Shown: piece after piece, positions 44,906 to 53,718 of the stretch
Layout: each line of letters starts with the position of its first letter
Numbering within the stretch: position 1 is the stretch's first letter
Origin: an uncultured Veillonellaceae bacterium
Lineage (GTDB): Bacteria; Bacillota; Negativicutes; Veillonellales; Dialisteraceae
Assembly: GCA_958348245.1 (NCBI GenBank)
Contig: CATVYJ010000005.1
Span: forward strand, 115,169 to 179,168
DNA length: 64,000 nt
Direction of reading: 5' to 3'
Translations under genes and position numbers: made by a program
Notes under the pieces: model-generated
What the model saw: the letters and a program-made list of their open reading frames with translations, nothing else
Databases searched by the model: none
Told to the model about the DNA's origin: nothing

Positions 44906-45349
44906 ATGGCATTCAAAGTATTGTGCGTAGACCATGTCGGCATCGCAGTCAGCGATCTCGAAGGCAAGAAACAGATGATGAAAGACGTTCTTGGCCTTGA
45001 TCCGAGCATGCCCGATGAAACGGTAGAAGATCAGCACGTCACCACGAGCTTCTTCAAACCGTCCGCGCAGACGGAAGCCTGCGAACTCGAATTCCTGGGC
45101 TCCACTACTCCGGACGGCCCGATCGCCCGCTTCATCGCAAAGAACGGCGGCCACGACGGCTATCAGCATGTCGCTCTCCGCGTTGACGACATCACTGCCG
45201 CTCTGACCGAACTCCAGGAAAAGGGCGTAGCACTCATCGACAAGAAATGGCGTGTAGGTGCTGGCGGCTGCCACATCGCTTTCATCCATCCGAAAGCAAC
45301 CGGCGTTCTTATCGAACTGACCGAACGTCAGGGAGGCCCCTCTTTCTAA
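44906..45349 (+). CDS. mce: Methylmalonyl-CoA epimerase
   Basis: Vicinal-oxygen-chelate enzyme, 147 aa. It epimerises (R)- and (S)-methylmalonyl-CoA, linking the mutase to the decarboxylase. The metal ligands are placed as expected: the N-terminal His in CVDHVGIAVSDLEG, the middle His in YQHVALRVDDITAAL and the C-terminal Glu in GVLIELTERQ. Eighteen bases after meaB, with an AAAGGAGG ribosome site. Two adjacent hairpins (45390-45426) separate it from mmdA. Confidence 0.95.
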   Translation: MAFKVLCVDHVGIAVSDLEGKKQMMKDVLGLDPSMPDETVEDQHVTTSFFKPSAQTEACELEFLGSTTPDGPIARFIAKNGGHDGYQHVALRVDDITAALTELQEKGVALIDKKWRVGAGGCHIAFIHPKATGVLIELTERQGGPSF

Positions 45350-45389
45350 TCTCTGCCTCTGCGCAGTCCGATTGGAATGAAAACAGCAT

Positions 45390-45426
45390 AAGCTCCATCC
45401 CGTGATGGAGCTTCCCCCTATGGGGG
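45390..45426 (+). other. Tandem hairpins between mce and mmdA
   Basis: Hairpin one is AAGCTCCATC (45390-45399) with GATGGAGCTT (45404-45413). Hairpin two, directly adjoining, is CCCCC-TAT-GGGGG (45414-45426). The first is terminator-strength but lacks an immediate T-run. They could set mRNA ends or the relative expression of the decarboxylase genes. Confidence 0.6.
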
Positions 45427-45454
45427 TACCACATTTTTGGAGGTGTAAGTAAGA

Positions 45455-46984
45455 ATGTATTCTGTTGAAGATAGACTCGAACTTCTTCACAAGAACCTCG
45501 CGCATGTAGAGGCTATGGGTGGGGAAAAACGTGTTGAAAAACAGCATGAAAAAGGCAAACTGACCGCTCGCGAAAGACTCGATCTCCTTTTTGATAAAGG
45601 CTCTTTCGTAGAAGTCGATGCGTTTGTAAAATCCCGCTGCCACAACTTCGGCCAGGAAAAGAAAGATCTCCCGGGCGAAGGCGTTGTCACCGGCTACGGC
45701 ACCGTTGACGGCAGACTGGTATTTGCATTTGCTCAGGACTTCACCGTTGAAGGCGGCTCCCTGGGCGAAATGCATGCAGCCAAGATCGTTCACGTACAGG
45801 AACTGGCTCTGAAAGTCGGCGCTCCGTGCGTAGGCCTGAACGATTCCGGCGGCGCTCGTATTCAGGAAGCTGTCGACGCGCTCTCCGGCTACGGCAAGAT
45901 TTTCTGGAACAACACCATTTCCTCCGGCGTTATCCCGCAGATCTCCGCTATCATGGGACCGTCTGCCGGCGGCGCCGTATACTCCCCGGCTCTGACCGAC
46001 TTCATCTACATGGTCAAAGGCACCAGCCAGATGTTCCTCACCGGCCCGGCAGTCGTTAAATCTGTCACCGGCGAAGTCATCACCGCTGAAGCTCTCGGCG
46101 GCGCTGTGACCCACAACACCGTATCCGGCGTAGCTCAGTTCGCAGCTGAAAACGACGAAGACTGCATCAAACAGATTCGTTACCTCCTCAGCTTCCTCCC
46201 GAGCAACAACATGGAAGACGCTCCGGTTGTGGAATGCACCGACGATCCGACCCGTACGGATGAAAAACTGAACAGCCTCATGCCGAACAACCCGAATGCT
46301 CCGTACAACATGTACGACATCATCAAATCCGTTGTCGACAATGGGGAATACTATGATGTAGCTAAAGACTGGGCTAAGAACATCATCACCTGCTTCGCAC
46401 GCATGGACGGCCAGACCGTCGGCATCATTGCGAACCAGCCGTCCTTCATGGCAGGCTGCCTCGACTACAATGCCTCCGACAAAGCGGCACGCTTCATCCG
46501 CTTCTGCGACTGCTTCAACATTCCGCTGCTGAACATCGTCGATGTCCCCGGGTTCCTCCCCGGCAAACAGCAGGAATACGCCGGCGTCATCCGTCACGGC
46601 GCAAAGATGCTGTTCGCATACTGCGAAGCGACTGTTCCGAAGGTTACGCTCATCGTCCGCAAAGCATACGGCGGCTCCTACATCGCCATGTGCTCCCGTG
46701 AACAGGGCGCTGACCAGGTATTCGCATGGCCGACCGCTGAAATCGCTGTCATGGGACCTGCGGGTGCTGCCAACATCATCTTCAAGAAAGATCCTGAGAA
46801 GGAAAAACGCACTGAAGAATATGTTGAAGAATTCGCTACTCCTTACAAAGCAGCTGAACGCGGCTACGTTGATGCGGTTATCGAACCGAAGGATTCCCGT
46901 CCGTACATCATCAATGCTCTGTCTATGCTGGCAAGCAAGAGAGAACTTCATCCGGCCAAGAAACACGGCAACATTCCGCTGTAA
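45455..46984 (+). CDS. mmdA: Methylmalonyl-CoA decarboxylase alpha subunit (carboxyltransferase)
   Basis: A 509-aa biotin-dependent carboxyltransferase. It moves the carboxyl group of (S)-methylmalonyl-CoA to biotin, giving propionyl-CoA. N- and C-terminal crotonase-type halves are visible: KLTARERLDLLFDKGSFVEV, LNDSGGARIQEAVDALSGYG, IMGPSAGGAVYSPALTDFIY and VDVPGFLPGKQQEYAGVIRH, ending with AYGGSYIAMCSREQGAD. Propionyl-CoA carboxylase beta subunits are close relatives, but the delta- and gamma-type genes that follow identify the decarboxylase. Strong T-biased codon use suggests high expression. Confidence 0.94.
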   Translation: MYSVEDRLELLHKNLAHVEAMGGEKRVEKQHEKGKLTARERLDLLFDKGSFVEVDAFVKSRCHNFGQEKKDLPGEGVVTGYGTVDGRLVFAFAQDFTVEGGSLGEMHAAKIVHVQELALKVGAPCVGLNDSGGARIQEAVDALSGYGKIFWNNTISSGVIPQISAIMGPSAGGAVYSPALTDFIYMVKGTSQMFLTGPAVVKSVTGEVITAEALGGAVTHNTVSGVAQFAAENDEDCIKQIRYLLSFLPSNNMEDAPVVECTDDPTRTDEKLNSLMPNNPNAPYNMYDIIKSVVDNGEYYDVAKDWAKNIITCFARMDGQTVGIIANQPSFMAGCLDYNASDKAARFIRFCDCFNIPLLNIVDVPGFLPGKQQEYAGVIRHGAKMLFAYCEATVPKVTLIVRKAYGGSYIAMCSREQGADQVFAWPTAEIAVMGPAGAANIIFKKDPEKEKRTEEYVEEFATPYKAAERGYVDAVIEPKDSRPYIINALSMLASKRELHPAKKHGNIPL

Positions 46985-47029
46985 TATCGCGGCCGCTTGA
47001 ATACAATTTTTTAGAAAGGATGGGGACAG

Positions 47030-47359
47030 ATGGATATCACTGTTTACATTACCGGCTTTACCGCCATTGTTGCAGTAATCTGCCTCGTAATGTTGAATAA
47101 CCTGCGTTCCGCTTTAACTCCTGCTGAAGGCGGCTCTGCTCCGGCCAAGGCGGCTGCTCCTGCTCGTGCAGCGGCTCCGGCGGCAGCACCGGCGGCGGCT
47201 CCCGCTCCGGCGGCAGCTGACAATGGCGCAGTTGTTGCAGCCATCGCTGCGGCAATCGCCTGCATGGAAGGCGGCGAAGTAGCGTCTATTCGCCTTGCTC
47301 AGAAGAACACTGGGTGGACCACTGCAGCACGCATCGCTGGCGCGCAGCAGAACTTCTGA
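47030..47359 (+). CDS. mmdD: Methylmalonyl-CoA decarboxylase delta subunit (OadG-like)
   Basis: A 109-aa small membrane protein. A single N-terminal helix (VYITGFTAIVAVICLVMLNNL) is followed by an Ala/Pro-rich linker. The C-terminal segment (AAIAAAIACMEGGEVASIRLAQ) is typical of OadG/MmdD delta/gamma subunits, which hold the soluble carboxyltransferase at the membrane beta subunit. It lies between mmdA and the biotin carrier. An AGAAAGGA site precedes the ATG. Confidence 0.88.
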   Translation: MDITVYITGFTAIVAVICLVMLNNLRSALTPAEGGSAPAKAAAPARAAAPAAAPAAAPAPAAADNGAVVAAIAAAIACMEGGEVASIRLAQKNTGWTTAARIAGAQQNF

Positions 47360-47397
47360 TTCAAATATCAGAAATATAAATCTTAGGAGGAAGAACA

Positions 47398-47817
47398 ATG
47401 AGAAAATTTACTGTAACCGTTAATGGCGTAGCTTACAATGTAGAAGTTAACGAAGGCGCTGCAGCAGCAGCTCCGGCGGCAGCTCCGGCTCCGGTCGCAG
47501 CTCCGGCTCCGGCTCCCGCTCCGGCGGCAGCTCCGGCACCGGCACCGGCTCCGGCAGCAGCTCCGGCACCGGCTCCGGCAGCAGCAGCTCCGGTTGCAGC
47601 TGGCGAAACCGCTGTTGACTCCCCGATGCCCGGCAAGATCACCAGCATCGGCAAGAAAGTCGGCGACTCCGTTGCTGAAGGCGACGAAGTAATGGTCCTC
47701 GAAGCTATGAAGATGGGCAACCCGATCATGGCTCCGCACGCTGGCACCATTAAATCCATCGCTGTTACCGTTGGCCAGTCCGTACAGGGCGGCGATCAGC
47801 TCTTCGTTATCGGCTGA
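47398..47817 (+). CDS. mmdC: Methylmalonyl-CoA decarboxylase biotin carrier (gamma) subunit
   Basis: Biotin carboxyl carrier protein, 139 aa. A short N-terminal segment (MRKFTVTVNGVAYNVEVNEG) leads into a long flexible Ala/Pro linker (about 21-68, near-perfect repeats of APAPA type) and a biotinyl domain. The attachment site EAMKMGN has Lys105 as the biotinylated residue. It carries CO2 from the alpha subunit to the membrane beta subunit. It is the last gene of the block; a strong terminator follows, and neither mmdB nor mmdE is present. Confidence 0.95.
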   Translation: MRKFTVTVNGVAYNVEVNEGAAAAAPAAAPAPVAAPAPAPAPAAAPAPAPAPAAAPAPAPAAAAPVAAGETAVDSPMPGKITSIGKKVGDSVAEGDEVMVLEAMKMGNPIMAPHAGTIKSIAVTVGQSVQGGDQLFVIG

Positions 47818-47834
47818 TAACCAGATAACCACAG

Positions 47835-47862
47835 AAAAGCAGTGCTTCGGCACTGCTTTTTT
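47835..47862 (+). terminator. Terminator of the propionate block
   Basis: AAAAGCAGTGC-TTCG-GCACTGCTTTT with a further T-run; an 11-bp stem with a UUCG tetraloop. Confidence 0.93.
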
Positions 47863-48153
47863 GTGCGCTTTCCCCGCGGGCGGCAGGCGGGCGGCGGAGA
47901 CGGCGCCCCGGCTGTGAAGACGTGCGGCGCGCACAAATGATATTTCGGGGACATGGCGCGGGAAAGGCGGACGGCATGTAGGGGCGCGATCGGCGACCTG
48001 CGCGCACGGGCGCTCTCCGGGCGTCGGCGCGGGGACCGTTTCCGCGCGCTCCGGGAGGAGAAGCCGCTGTTTTTGCACGGGGGATTTGATACAATAAAGA
48101 AAAAGCCTGTGTATTTTTCTGGAGAAGACAGAATTTGCGGCGGGGAGGATCAT
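47863..48153 (+). promoter_or_regulatory. Leader of the 48154 gene, extended -10 promoter
   Basis: About 290 bases without a gene. Near its right end ATTTGATACAATA contains an extended -10 (TGATACAAT, TACAAT at 48090-48095). The same ATTTGnTACAATA element precedes the related gene at 51132. The rest is G+C-rich sequence with nothing recognisable. Confidence 0.6.
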
Positions 48154-50949
48154 ATGAATCTGCTGAATCAATGCCAGCTCTGGACCGACCGGGGCGAAGA
48201 TCGGAAAATCGTGGAAGCCATCGAAGCCATTCCGGAGGCGGAGCGTACGCCGTACATCCTGAGCGAACTGGCGCGGGCGTACAACAATCTGGCCGACGGC
48301 AATCCGGCGCTCTACGAGCGGGCCCTGTCCCTGCTGCTGCCGCTGGAAGAGACGCTGAAAGACGATTACCGGTGGAATTTCCGCGTGGGCTACGCGTACT
48401 ACTACCTCGACGAAGAAGGGCCTGCACTGGCGCATTTCCGGAAAGCGCTCGCCGCGCGGCCCGGCGACGAAGACGCGGAATGGTTTGTCCGGGAATGCGG
48501 ACAGCGGCTCGTGGCGCCCCTCTTCGAGCGTCCTTTCCGCACGCGCGTGCAGGACATGTGGGCGGATTTCCAGACGTATGAGGCGGAGCTGCAGGCGCTC
48601 ATCGACCGGAGCGGGGAGGCGGACGCCGCGGCGGAGCTGCTGCCCCTCGCCGCGTCGATCCTGGACAAGGCGATCCGGGGCGCGGCCTTCGCGGCGGGAA
48701 AGGACGGAGACCGGTACGTGCTGACGCTCTCGCCGGAGGGCGACCCTGTGCGTCTCTGGAAAATCCTGTACGCGCTTCACCATGCGCCGGAAACCCTGCG
48801 TACCGCGTGGCGTCTGGAGGCGGGCCTTCCCCGGAAAGAAGGAGAACTCCGCCTGGACGGGCAGGCCGTATCGGGCGAGGCGGTGTCCGTCCAGTGGGAG
48901 CGCACCGGGCGGGGATACCGTTTTGGCCTGTACGCGCCCGGTCTGGCGGGGAAAGCGCCGGACGCGGCGCAGGCGGCGGGCGCGCTGCTTCTGTATCAGG
49001 CCCTGGGAGAAATCGCGGCGATGCGCCTCATGGACGGGCTGGACATCTTGTCCGCCCCGCCGGAGGGGACGGCGCTGCCCCTGTCCCGGCTGGCGGACGC
49101 GCTGGCAGAAGCGGGCGCGGACCTTTCGCCCGACGGGGACGCCTGTCTGGCGGCGCGGGAGCAGACCTACGGCGGCCATCCCATCCGGGACCGGGATACG
49201 GACTGGCGGCTCGATGTGACGGCGGGGTGCACGCGTTGTCCCGAAGCGGTGGCGGGGTATCTCTCCGGAGACGACGGCGCGGTGGACGCCTTTCACCGGG
49301 ACGGCGTCGCGGCGGGATTCTTTGTGTGGCGGCCCGAGGACTGTCCCGAAGGGTACCGCACGGCGGAGGACGTGCGCCGCGCGCTGGCGGCGTATGTGAC
49401 GGCGCAGGCCGGGCCGGAGGCGGTCACGTGGACCGGCTGGGCGGACGGCCTCTACGCGGGGTATCTGGACTGCCTCCTGTGGGACCCGAAGCCGGCGCTC
49501 GATGCGGCGGAGGATTTCTTCCGGCGGGAAGGCTTCCGGCAGGGGGCGTTCCACTCGTTCCGCCGCCGCGTGCCGACGGCGTATTTCCTGAACGATGAGG
49601 AAACGGAGAAAGCGCCCGCGCCGCGAAAGGACATCCTTGACGCGGCCATCGTGCAGCAGCTCGAATCCTGCGTGGAGGACACGGGCGGCTATTTCGGGCG
49701 GATGTTCCACGAGCTGGACCGCTATCTCGCCGAGGGCGTGTCCCGCGGGCGGTTTACCATGGCGGAAGCGCGGGCGGACCGGGACACGGCGCTGTGGTAC
49801 GCCTACGCCTGCTGCAATATGGACGAATACGAATGGTACTGGCGGGCGGCGCAGTGGATGGCCGGCTCCGAGGCGCAGGCCGGCGGATGCGGCACGTGGT
49901 ACTACCGCTATTCCGTGGCGCTCATGTACTGCGGCCGCCTCGAAGAAGCCCGGGACTACGCCGAGCGGGGGACGCGGGAAGAACCGTCGTACCCGTGGAT
50001 CTGGCTGCAGGCGGCGAAGCTCCGCAGCCATTTCGGCGACCGGGAGGGGGCGCTCGCCGCGGTGGAGCAGGGGCTGTTTCTCGTGCCGGGGGACTACGAA
50101 TTTCAGACGCTCCGGAGCGAGATCCGCCGCGGGGCGTCACTGGAGGAAATGGAATACCACTGGATTGATCCGGACTGCGATAAAAAACTGCAGCAGGGGC
50201 TCGATGAAGACGCGGATGGAAAACTGCGCGCCCTCTCCTGCGTCACCACCGACGAGGACGCGCTCCGGGACATCCTCGCCCTGTTTCAGATGCAGGCCCC
50301 GGACGGGGACGGCCTGTACTGCGTCAGCCGGTACGCCGTGGCGGGCCATCCCGTCGATCTCGTCTTCTGCATGAACCGGGCGGGCCTGTCGAAGCTGAAA
50401 ATCGGCTGGCTCCGCCGGTTCAAGGAAGCGCTCGACAGCGGCGCGTGGCTCACGCGGGAGCACGAAGGCGACGAAGGGCTCCTCACGGCGGTGCTCGTCG
50501 GGCTGGACTATACGGTGCGCACGCGGTATGTGAAGAGCCGGGGCGACGAATTTTTCGAAGGGCCGCCCGGCGGCGCGCGCCGGGAGCAGGCGGACGGGGA
50601 GAGCGGGACCTGGGCGGAGATCCTGCTGTCCGACGGAGACGGCGCGCTGGATGCGCTCGCGGAGGCGCTCTCCGCGGCGGGCCTTGCCGCGGAACGGGCG
50701 GACAGCGATACGCTCATGGCGGAGGACGGCGGCGTGACGGCGGTCTTCTGTTTCTACGACCGGCCCCGGGAAGGCGCGGGGCTTCCACCGCACACGGCCC
50801 ATATGACGGCGGCGGCGATCGGCGGCGGACAGGACGCGCGGCAGGCGCTGCTCCGCCGGGCGCTTGCGGCCTGCGCGGGGCTCCGCGGCGCGGCGGGGAT
50901 TCTCGCGGGCGGCGAATGCGTGCCGCCGGAAACGTACCGCGGGTCATAA
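48154..50949 (+). CDS. Large TPR-containing protein of unknown function
   Basis: A 931-aa, predicted cytoplasmic protein without signal peptide. The N-terminal 120 residues form TPR-like helices (TPYILSELARAYNNLADG, GYAYYYLDEEGPALAHFRKA). A long alpha/beta middle region follows, then a second TPR-like section at about 590-660 (WYYRYSVALMYCGRLEEARD) and a C-terminal alpha/beta domain. Relatives annotated only as 'tetratricopeptide repeat protein' are known to me from Clostridia and Negativicutes; no function is established. The start is set by GGGGAGG before CATATG. It has its own extended -10 promoter and terminator. The next gene is similar in size, promoter and N-terminal style. Confidence 0.75.
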   Translation: MNLLNQCQLWTDRGEDRKIVEAIEAIPEAERTPYILSELARAYNNLADGNPALYERALSLLLPLEETLKDDYRWNFRVGYAYYYLDEEGPALAHFRKALAARPGDEDAEWFVRECGQRLVAPLFERPFRTRVQDMWADFQTYEAELQALIDRSGEADAAAELLPLAASILDKAIRGAAFAAGKDGDRYVLTLSPEGDPVRLWKILYALHHAPETLRTAWRLEAGLPRKEGELRLDGQAVSGEAVSVQWERTGRGYRFGLYAPGLAGKAPDAAQAAGALLLYQALGEIAAMRLMDGLDILSAPPEGTALPLSRLADALAEAGADLSPDGDACLAAREQTYGGHPIRDRDTDWRLDVTAGCTRCPEAVAGYLSGDDGAVDAFHRDGVAAGFFVWRPEDCPEGYRTAEDVRRALAAYVTAQAGPEAVTWTGWADGLYAGYLDCLLWDPKPALDAAEDFFRREGFRQGAFHSFRRRVPTAYFLNDEETEKAPAPRKDILDAAIVQQLESCVEDTGGYFGRMFHELDRYLAEGVSRGRFTMAEARADRDTALWYAYACCNMDEYEWYWRAAQWMAGSEAQAGGCGTWYYRYSVALMYCGRLEEARDYAERGTREEPSYPWIWLQAAKLRSHFGDREGALAAVEQGLFLVPGDYEFQTLRSEIRRGASLEEMEYHWIDPDCDKKLQQGLDEDADGKLRALSCVTTDEDALRDILALFQMQAPDGDGLYCVSRYAVAGHPVDLVFCMNRAGLSKLKIGWLRRFKEALDSGAWLTREHEGDEGLLTAVLVGLDYTVRTRYVKSRGDEFFEGPPGGARREQADGESGTWAEILLSDGDGALDALAEALSAAGLAAERADSDTLMAEDGGVTAVFCFYDRPREGAGLPPHTAHMTAAAIGGGQDARQALLRRALAACAGLRGAAGILAGGECVPPETYRGS

Positions 50950-50951
50950 AG

Positions 50952-50982
50952 AAAGAGGCGGCGCTTCGGCGCCGTCTTTTTT
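50952..50982 (+). terminator. Terminator after the 48154 gene
   Basis: AGACGGCGC-type stem (AGGCGGCGC-TTCG-GCGCCGTCT) with six T, then CGTGCGCGCAC. Confidence 0.88.
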
Positions 50983-51050
50983 CGTGCGCGCACGCGGAAA
51001 GGCGCGCGGGAAAATCCCGGCGCACGGCAGACTTTGCCCGGCGCATTTGC

Positions 51051-51056
51051 TACAAT
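51051..51056 (+). promoter_or_regulatory. Extended -10 promoter of the 51132 gene
   Basis: ATTTGCTACAATA, with TACAAT at 51051-51056 preceded by TG. It matches the element before the 48154 gene. Confidence 0.6.
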
Positions 51057-51131
51057 AGGGAAAAGAGACGCCGGCGGGGCGCTTTCCGCCGGATGGAGGG
51101 CGCAGGCCTGTCCGCGGGCAGAGGAGGGCAT

Positions 51132-53675
51132 ATGGACAGACGAAACGAAGAGGCGATGCTCGCGCAGCTCGACGCGTGGCGCGGAGAAGGAAAGTATCGG
51201 GAGATGGCGGACGCCGTGCTCTACCTGCCGCCGCAGGACCGGAGCGAAGCGCTCATGGACCGGCTCGCCGCGGCTTACGCGGGGCTCGGCGAGTACGACA
51301 AGGCCGTTCACGCGCTGGAGAGCCTTTTCCCGCAGCGCGCCGATGACCCCGATTTCCAGCGGCGGCTCGCGGAGGCGTGGCTCGGCGCGGCGCAGGGGCG
51401 CGACGGGGAGGCGCGGGACGACGCGCTGGAGAACGCCTGGTTCTGCATCCAGCGCGCGTTTCTGCAGGGACTGGAAGAGCCCGGGGCGGAAGCGCTCGCC
51501 GCGCGCATCGAGGCGGCGTACGGCCGGCCTTTCGTGGAAGAATACACCGCGGAGGAGCGGGCGCTCGTGGAGGCGCACATTGCCCGCTGGTTCGGCCCGG
51601 TAGCGACGGTGTGGCGCGAGGCCGTTTCCCTGCGGGTGCGGCTCGACGTGTGCATCATCCCGCCCCACGGGGAGAACAGTTATTATACGCTCGTCACGGC
51701 GGGCATGGGCGCGCACCGCATGGACGTGCCGGAGGAATACGCGGACCGGCGCATCGCCCGGGCGGAGCTGGCCATCAGCCTGCCGGGGGACTGGGATCTG
51801 AACGACGACCGGGACATCTGGTACTGGCCGGTGCGCCAGTTGAAATCGACGGCGCGCTTCGGTACGAATCACGGGGTGTGGCTGAGCTGGGGCGACACGG
51901 TGGAGTGCGGCCCGGTGGCGGACAATACGGACCTCTCGGGATTCCTCCTCATGGCCCCGCAGGGCGTGGAGGACGAGGGATTCGTCTGCCCTCTGCCCGA
52001 CGGGGACGAGGTGAATTTTTACCACCTTCTGCCGCTCTATCCTGAAGAAATCCGGTACAAGCAGGCCCGCGGCGCGGAAGCGCTCCTCGACCGGCTGGAT
52101 CATGTGAGCTTCGTCGTGGACCCGCACCGGTGGCACCCGCTGCAGCACCGCATGGCGTACGACGCGGAGCGGGAAGACATCCTGGACGAGACGGAATGGC
52201 GGCTCCGCGTCATCCGGGAGAAAGGGCTCGCCGTGGACGCGCTCGCCCCGTACAGCCATCAGGCGGCGTACCTCCGGTGGGGCATCGAGCGCGGCCTCAT
52301 GAGCGATGATTTCGAGCGGGCGCACCGGACTGTGGCGGAAGCGGTGCGCCGCGCGCCGGAGACGGCCCGGCTCCGGGAATTTGTGCGGGACGCGCTGGGC
52401 GGCGTGCTTCGCCGGTCGTACTTCAGCGCCGAGGGGCAGGATTTCTCCCGGTACTACTACGAGTGGGGCCGCGCGCCCTATTTCCCCTCCGACGTGGACG
52501 ACTGCGCGCTGGCGTATTTCGGAGAGGAAGCGTACCATGCCGAACGCTTCGGCGGCGAGGCGTACCTCTTCCTGCCGTACGGCGAGGCGTACGAGCAGAG
52601 GCTGAAAGCCCTCATCGACCGGCGGTGGGCGGCGTGGCTACGCATCCGTGCGGGACAGCGGGGCGTGCCGGAGACGGCGGGGGCGGCGGCCCGCGTCCGG
52701 GAGGAGAATACCTGTATCCTGTCGCGGGAAGCCGCCGGAGGGGCCGTGCGGTACGCCCGGCGGGAGACGCCCTGCGGGACGGACAGCGGCTGGCGGTTCC
52801 TCGCGGAGCCGGAGCGGGGGAGCCTGCGGGACGAATCTGTGGTGATGACGCTCGCGGAGGCGCTCGATCTCTGCCCGGCGCTCGTGGAAATCTGGGACGA
52901 GCCCCCGGGCGCGCGCTTCGCTCTCGGGCCGGACGGGCGGTTCCGCCCCGGGCCGTACGTCCCGCCGGAAGACGAAGCGCCCGTGCCGCCTGCGGCGGCC
53001 TCCTTCATGGAAGCGCTCGGCTGCCGGTGCGAATATTTCCCGCCCATGGCGGACGACGACCGGCTTACCGCGGCGTACGGCTACGCCTGGAGAGACGGCC
53101 GGCCCGAGGGGCGGTATCCGCTCTTTATTGAAGCGGACGGCGGGCTTCTCACACATTTCCAGACGGCGTGGGAGCGCATGGGCGGCGTCGAAGCCTGCCG
53201 GCAGGTGTGGAGCGCCGTGCCGGTGCCGGAGCGGCGCGATTTCTTCGGCCGCCTGCGTCAGGGCCGCGCGCCGGAGCCGGGACGGAGAGCAGGCGGCCGG
53301 GCGGGGAACGGCTGGGCGTGCCTCTCGGAGGGCGGCTGGACGAAGCCCTTCCTCCTCGCGTCGCTCCCCGCGGCGCATCCGTGGGAACTCTTTGCCCGGC
53401 TGCCCTGCGGCGGATTCGGCGGCCTGCCGGCGACGGCGGCGCTTCTGGCGGCAGCCCGGTACTGGGCGGAGAGCTGGGGCGCGGTACCGGCGGTCATCGC
53501 CGCGGAGGGCGTCGTCTTCCGCCTCCCCGCGCCCGTGCCGGAGGACGAAGCGGACGCGGCGGCGAAGGAGCTCGGCGCGCTCTGCCCGGGCTTCTGCGCG
53601 GGACAGTCCGCGGGCGCGCTCGCCCGTACGCTGACAACGTCGCGGGTGTGGGCCCTTTCGTGGAAGCGGTCGTAA
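51132..53675 (+). CDS. TPR-type protein with suppressor-of-fused (SUFU)-like domain
   Basis: An 847-aa cytoplasmic protein. The N-terminal TPR-like helices (YREMADAVLYLPPQDRSEALM, GLGEYDKAVHALESLF) are followed at about 165-330 by a SUFU-type domain. That domain reads DVCIIPPHGENSYYTLVTAG, LAISLPGDWDLNDD, DIWYWPVRQLKSTARF, then HGVWLSWGDTVECGP and FYHLLPLYPEEI. The remaining 500 residues are an alpha/beta region not recognised. Bacterial SUFU domains are known among immunity proteins of polymorphic toxin systems, but the large fused architecture here argues for another, unknown role. The start is set by GAGGAGGGCAT. It ends SRVWALSWKRS. A fragment matching this end occurs at 55384. Confidence 0.75.
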   Translation: MDRRNEEAMLAQLDAWRGEGKYREMADAVLYLPPQDRSEALMDRLAAAYAGLGEYDKAVHALESLFPQRADDPDFQRRLAEAWLGAAQGRDGEARDDALENAWFCIQRAFLQGLEEPGAEALAARIEAAYGRPFVEEYTAEERALVEAHIARWFGPVATVWREAVSLRVRLDVCIIPPHGENSYYTLVTAGMGAHRMDVPEEYADRRIARAELAISLPGDWDLNDDRDIWYWPVRQLKSTARFGTNHGVWLSWGDTVECGPVADNTDLSGFLLMAPQGVEDEGFVCPLPDGDEVNFYHLLPLYPEEIRYKQARGAEALLDRLDHVSFVVDPHRWHPLQHRMAYDAEREDILDETEWRLRVIREKGLAVDALAPYSHQAAYLRWGIERGLMSDDFERAHRTVAEAVRRAPETARLREFVRDALGGVLRRSYFSAEGQDFSRYYYEWGRAPYFPSDVDDCALAYFGEEAYHAERFGGEAYLFLPYGEAYEQRLKALIDRRWAAWLRIRAGQRGVPETAGAAARVREENTCILSREAAGGAVRYARRETPCGTDSGWRFLAEPERGSLRDESVVMTLAEALDLCPALVEIWDEPPGARFALGPDGRFRPGPYVPPEDEAPVPPAAASFMEALGCRCEYFPPMADDDRLTAAYGYAWRDGRPEGRYPLFIEADGGLLTHFQTAWERMGGVEACRQVWSAVPVPERRDFFGRLRQGRAPEPGRRAGGRAGNGWACLSEGGWTKPFLLASLPAAHPWELFARLPCGGFGGLPATAALLAAARYWAESWGAVPAVIAAEGVVFRLPAPVPEDEADAAAKELGALCPGFCAGQSAGALARTLTTSRVWALSWKRS

Positions 53676-53691
53676 AGAATGGAAACACAGG

Positions 53692-53718
53692 AAAGCAGGG
53701 AAGGGCCCTGCTTTTTTT
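53692..53718 (+). terminator. Terminator after the 51132 gene
   Basis: AAAGCAGGG-AAGGG-CCCTGCTTT with a T-run, then ATGCGCGCAT. A related hairpin follows the remnant at 55384. Confidence 0.88.

Noticed and set aside
51132..53675. Complete polymorphic toxin-immunity locus based on the SUFU-like domain
   Set aside because: No toxin, secretion-associated domain or small immunity genes are adjacent, and the SUFU domain is embedded in a much larger protein.
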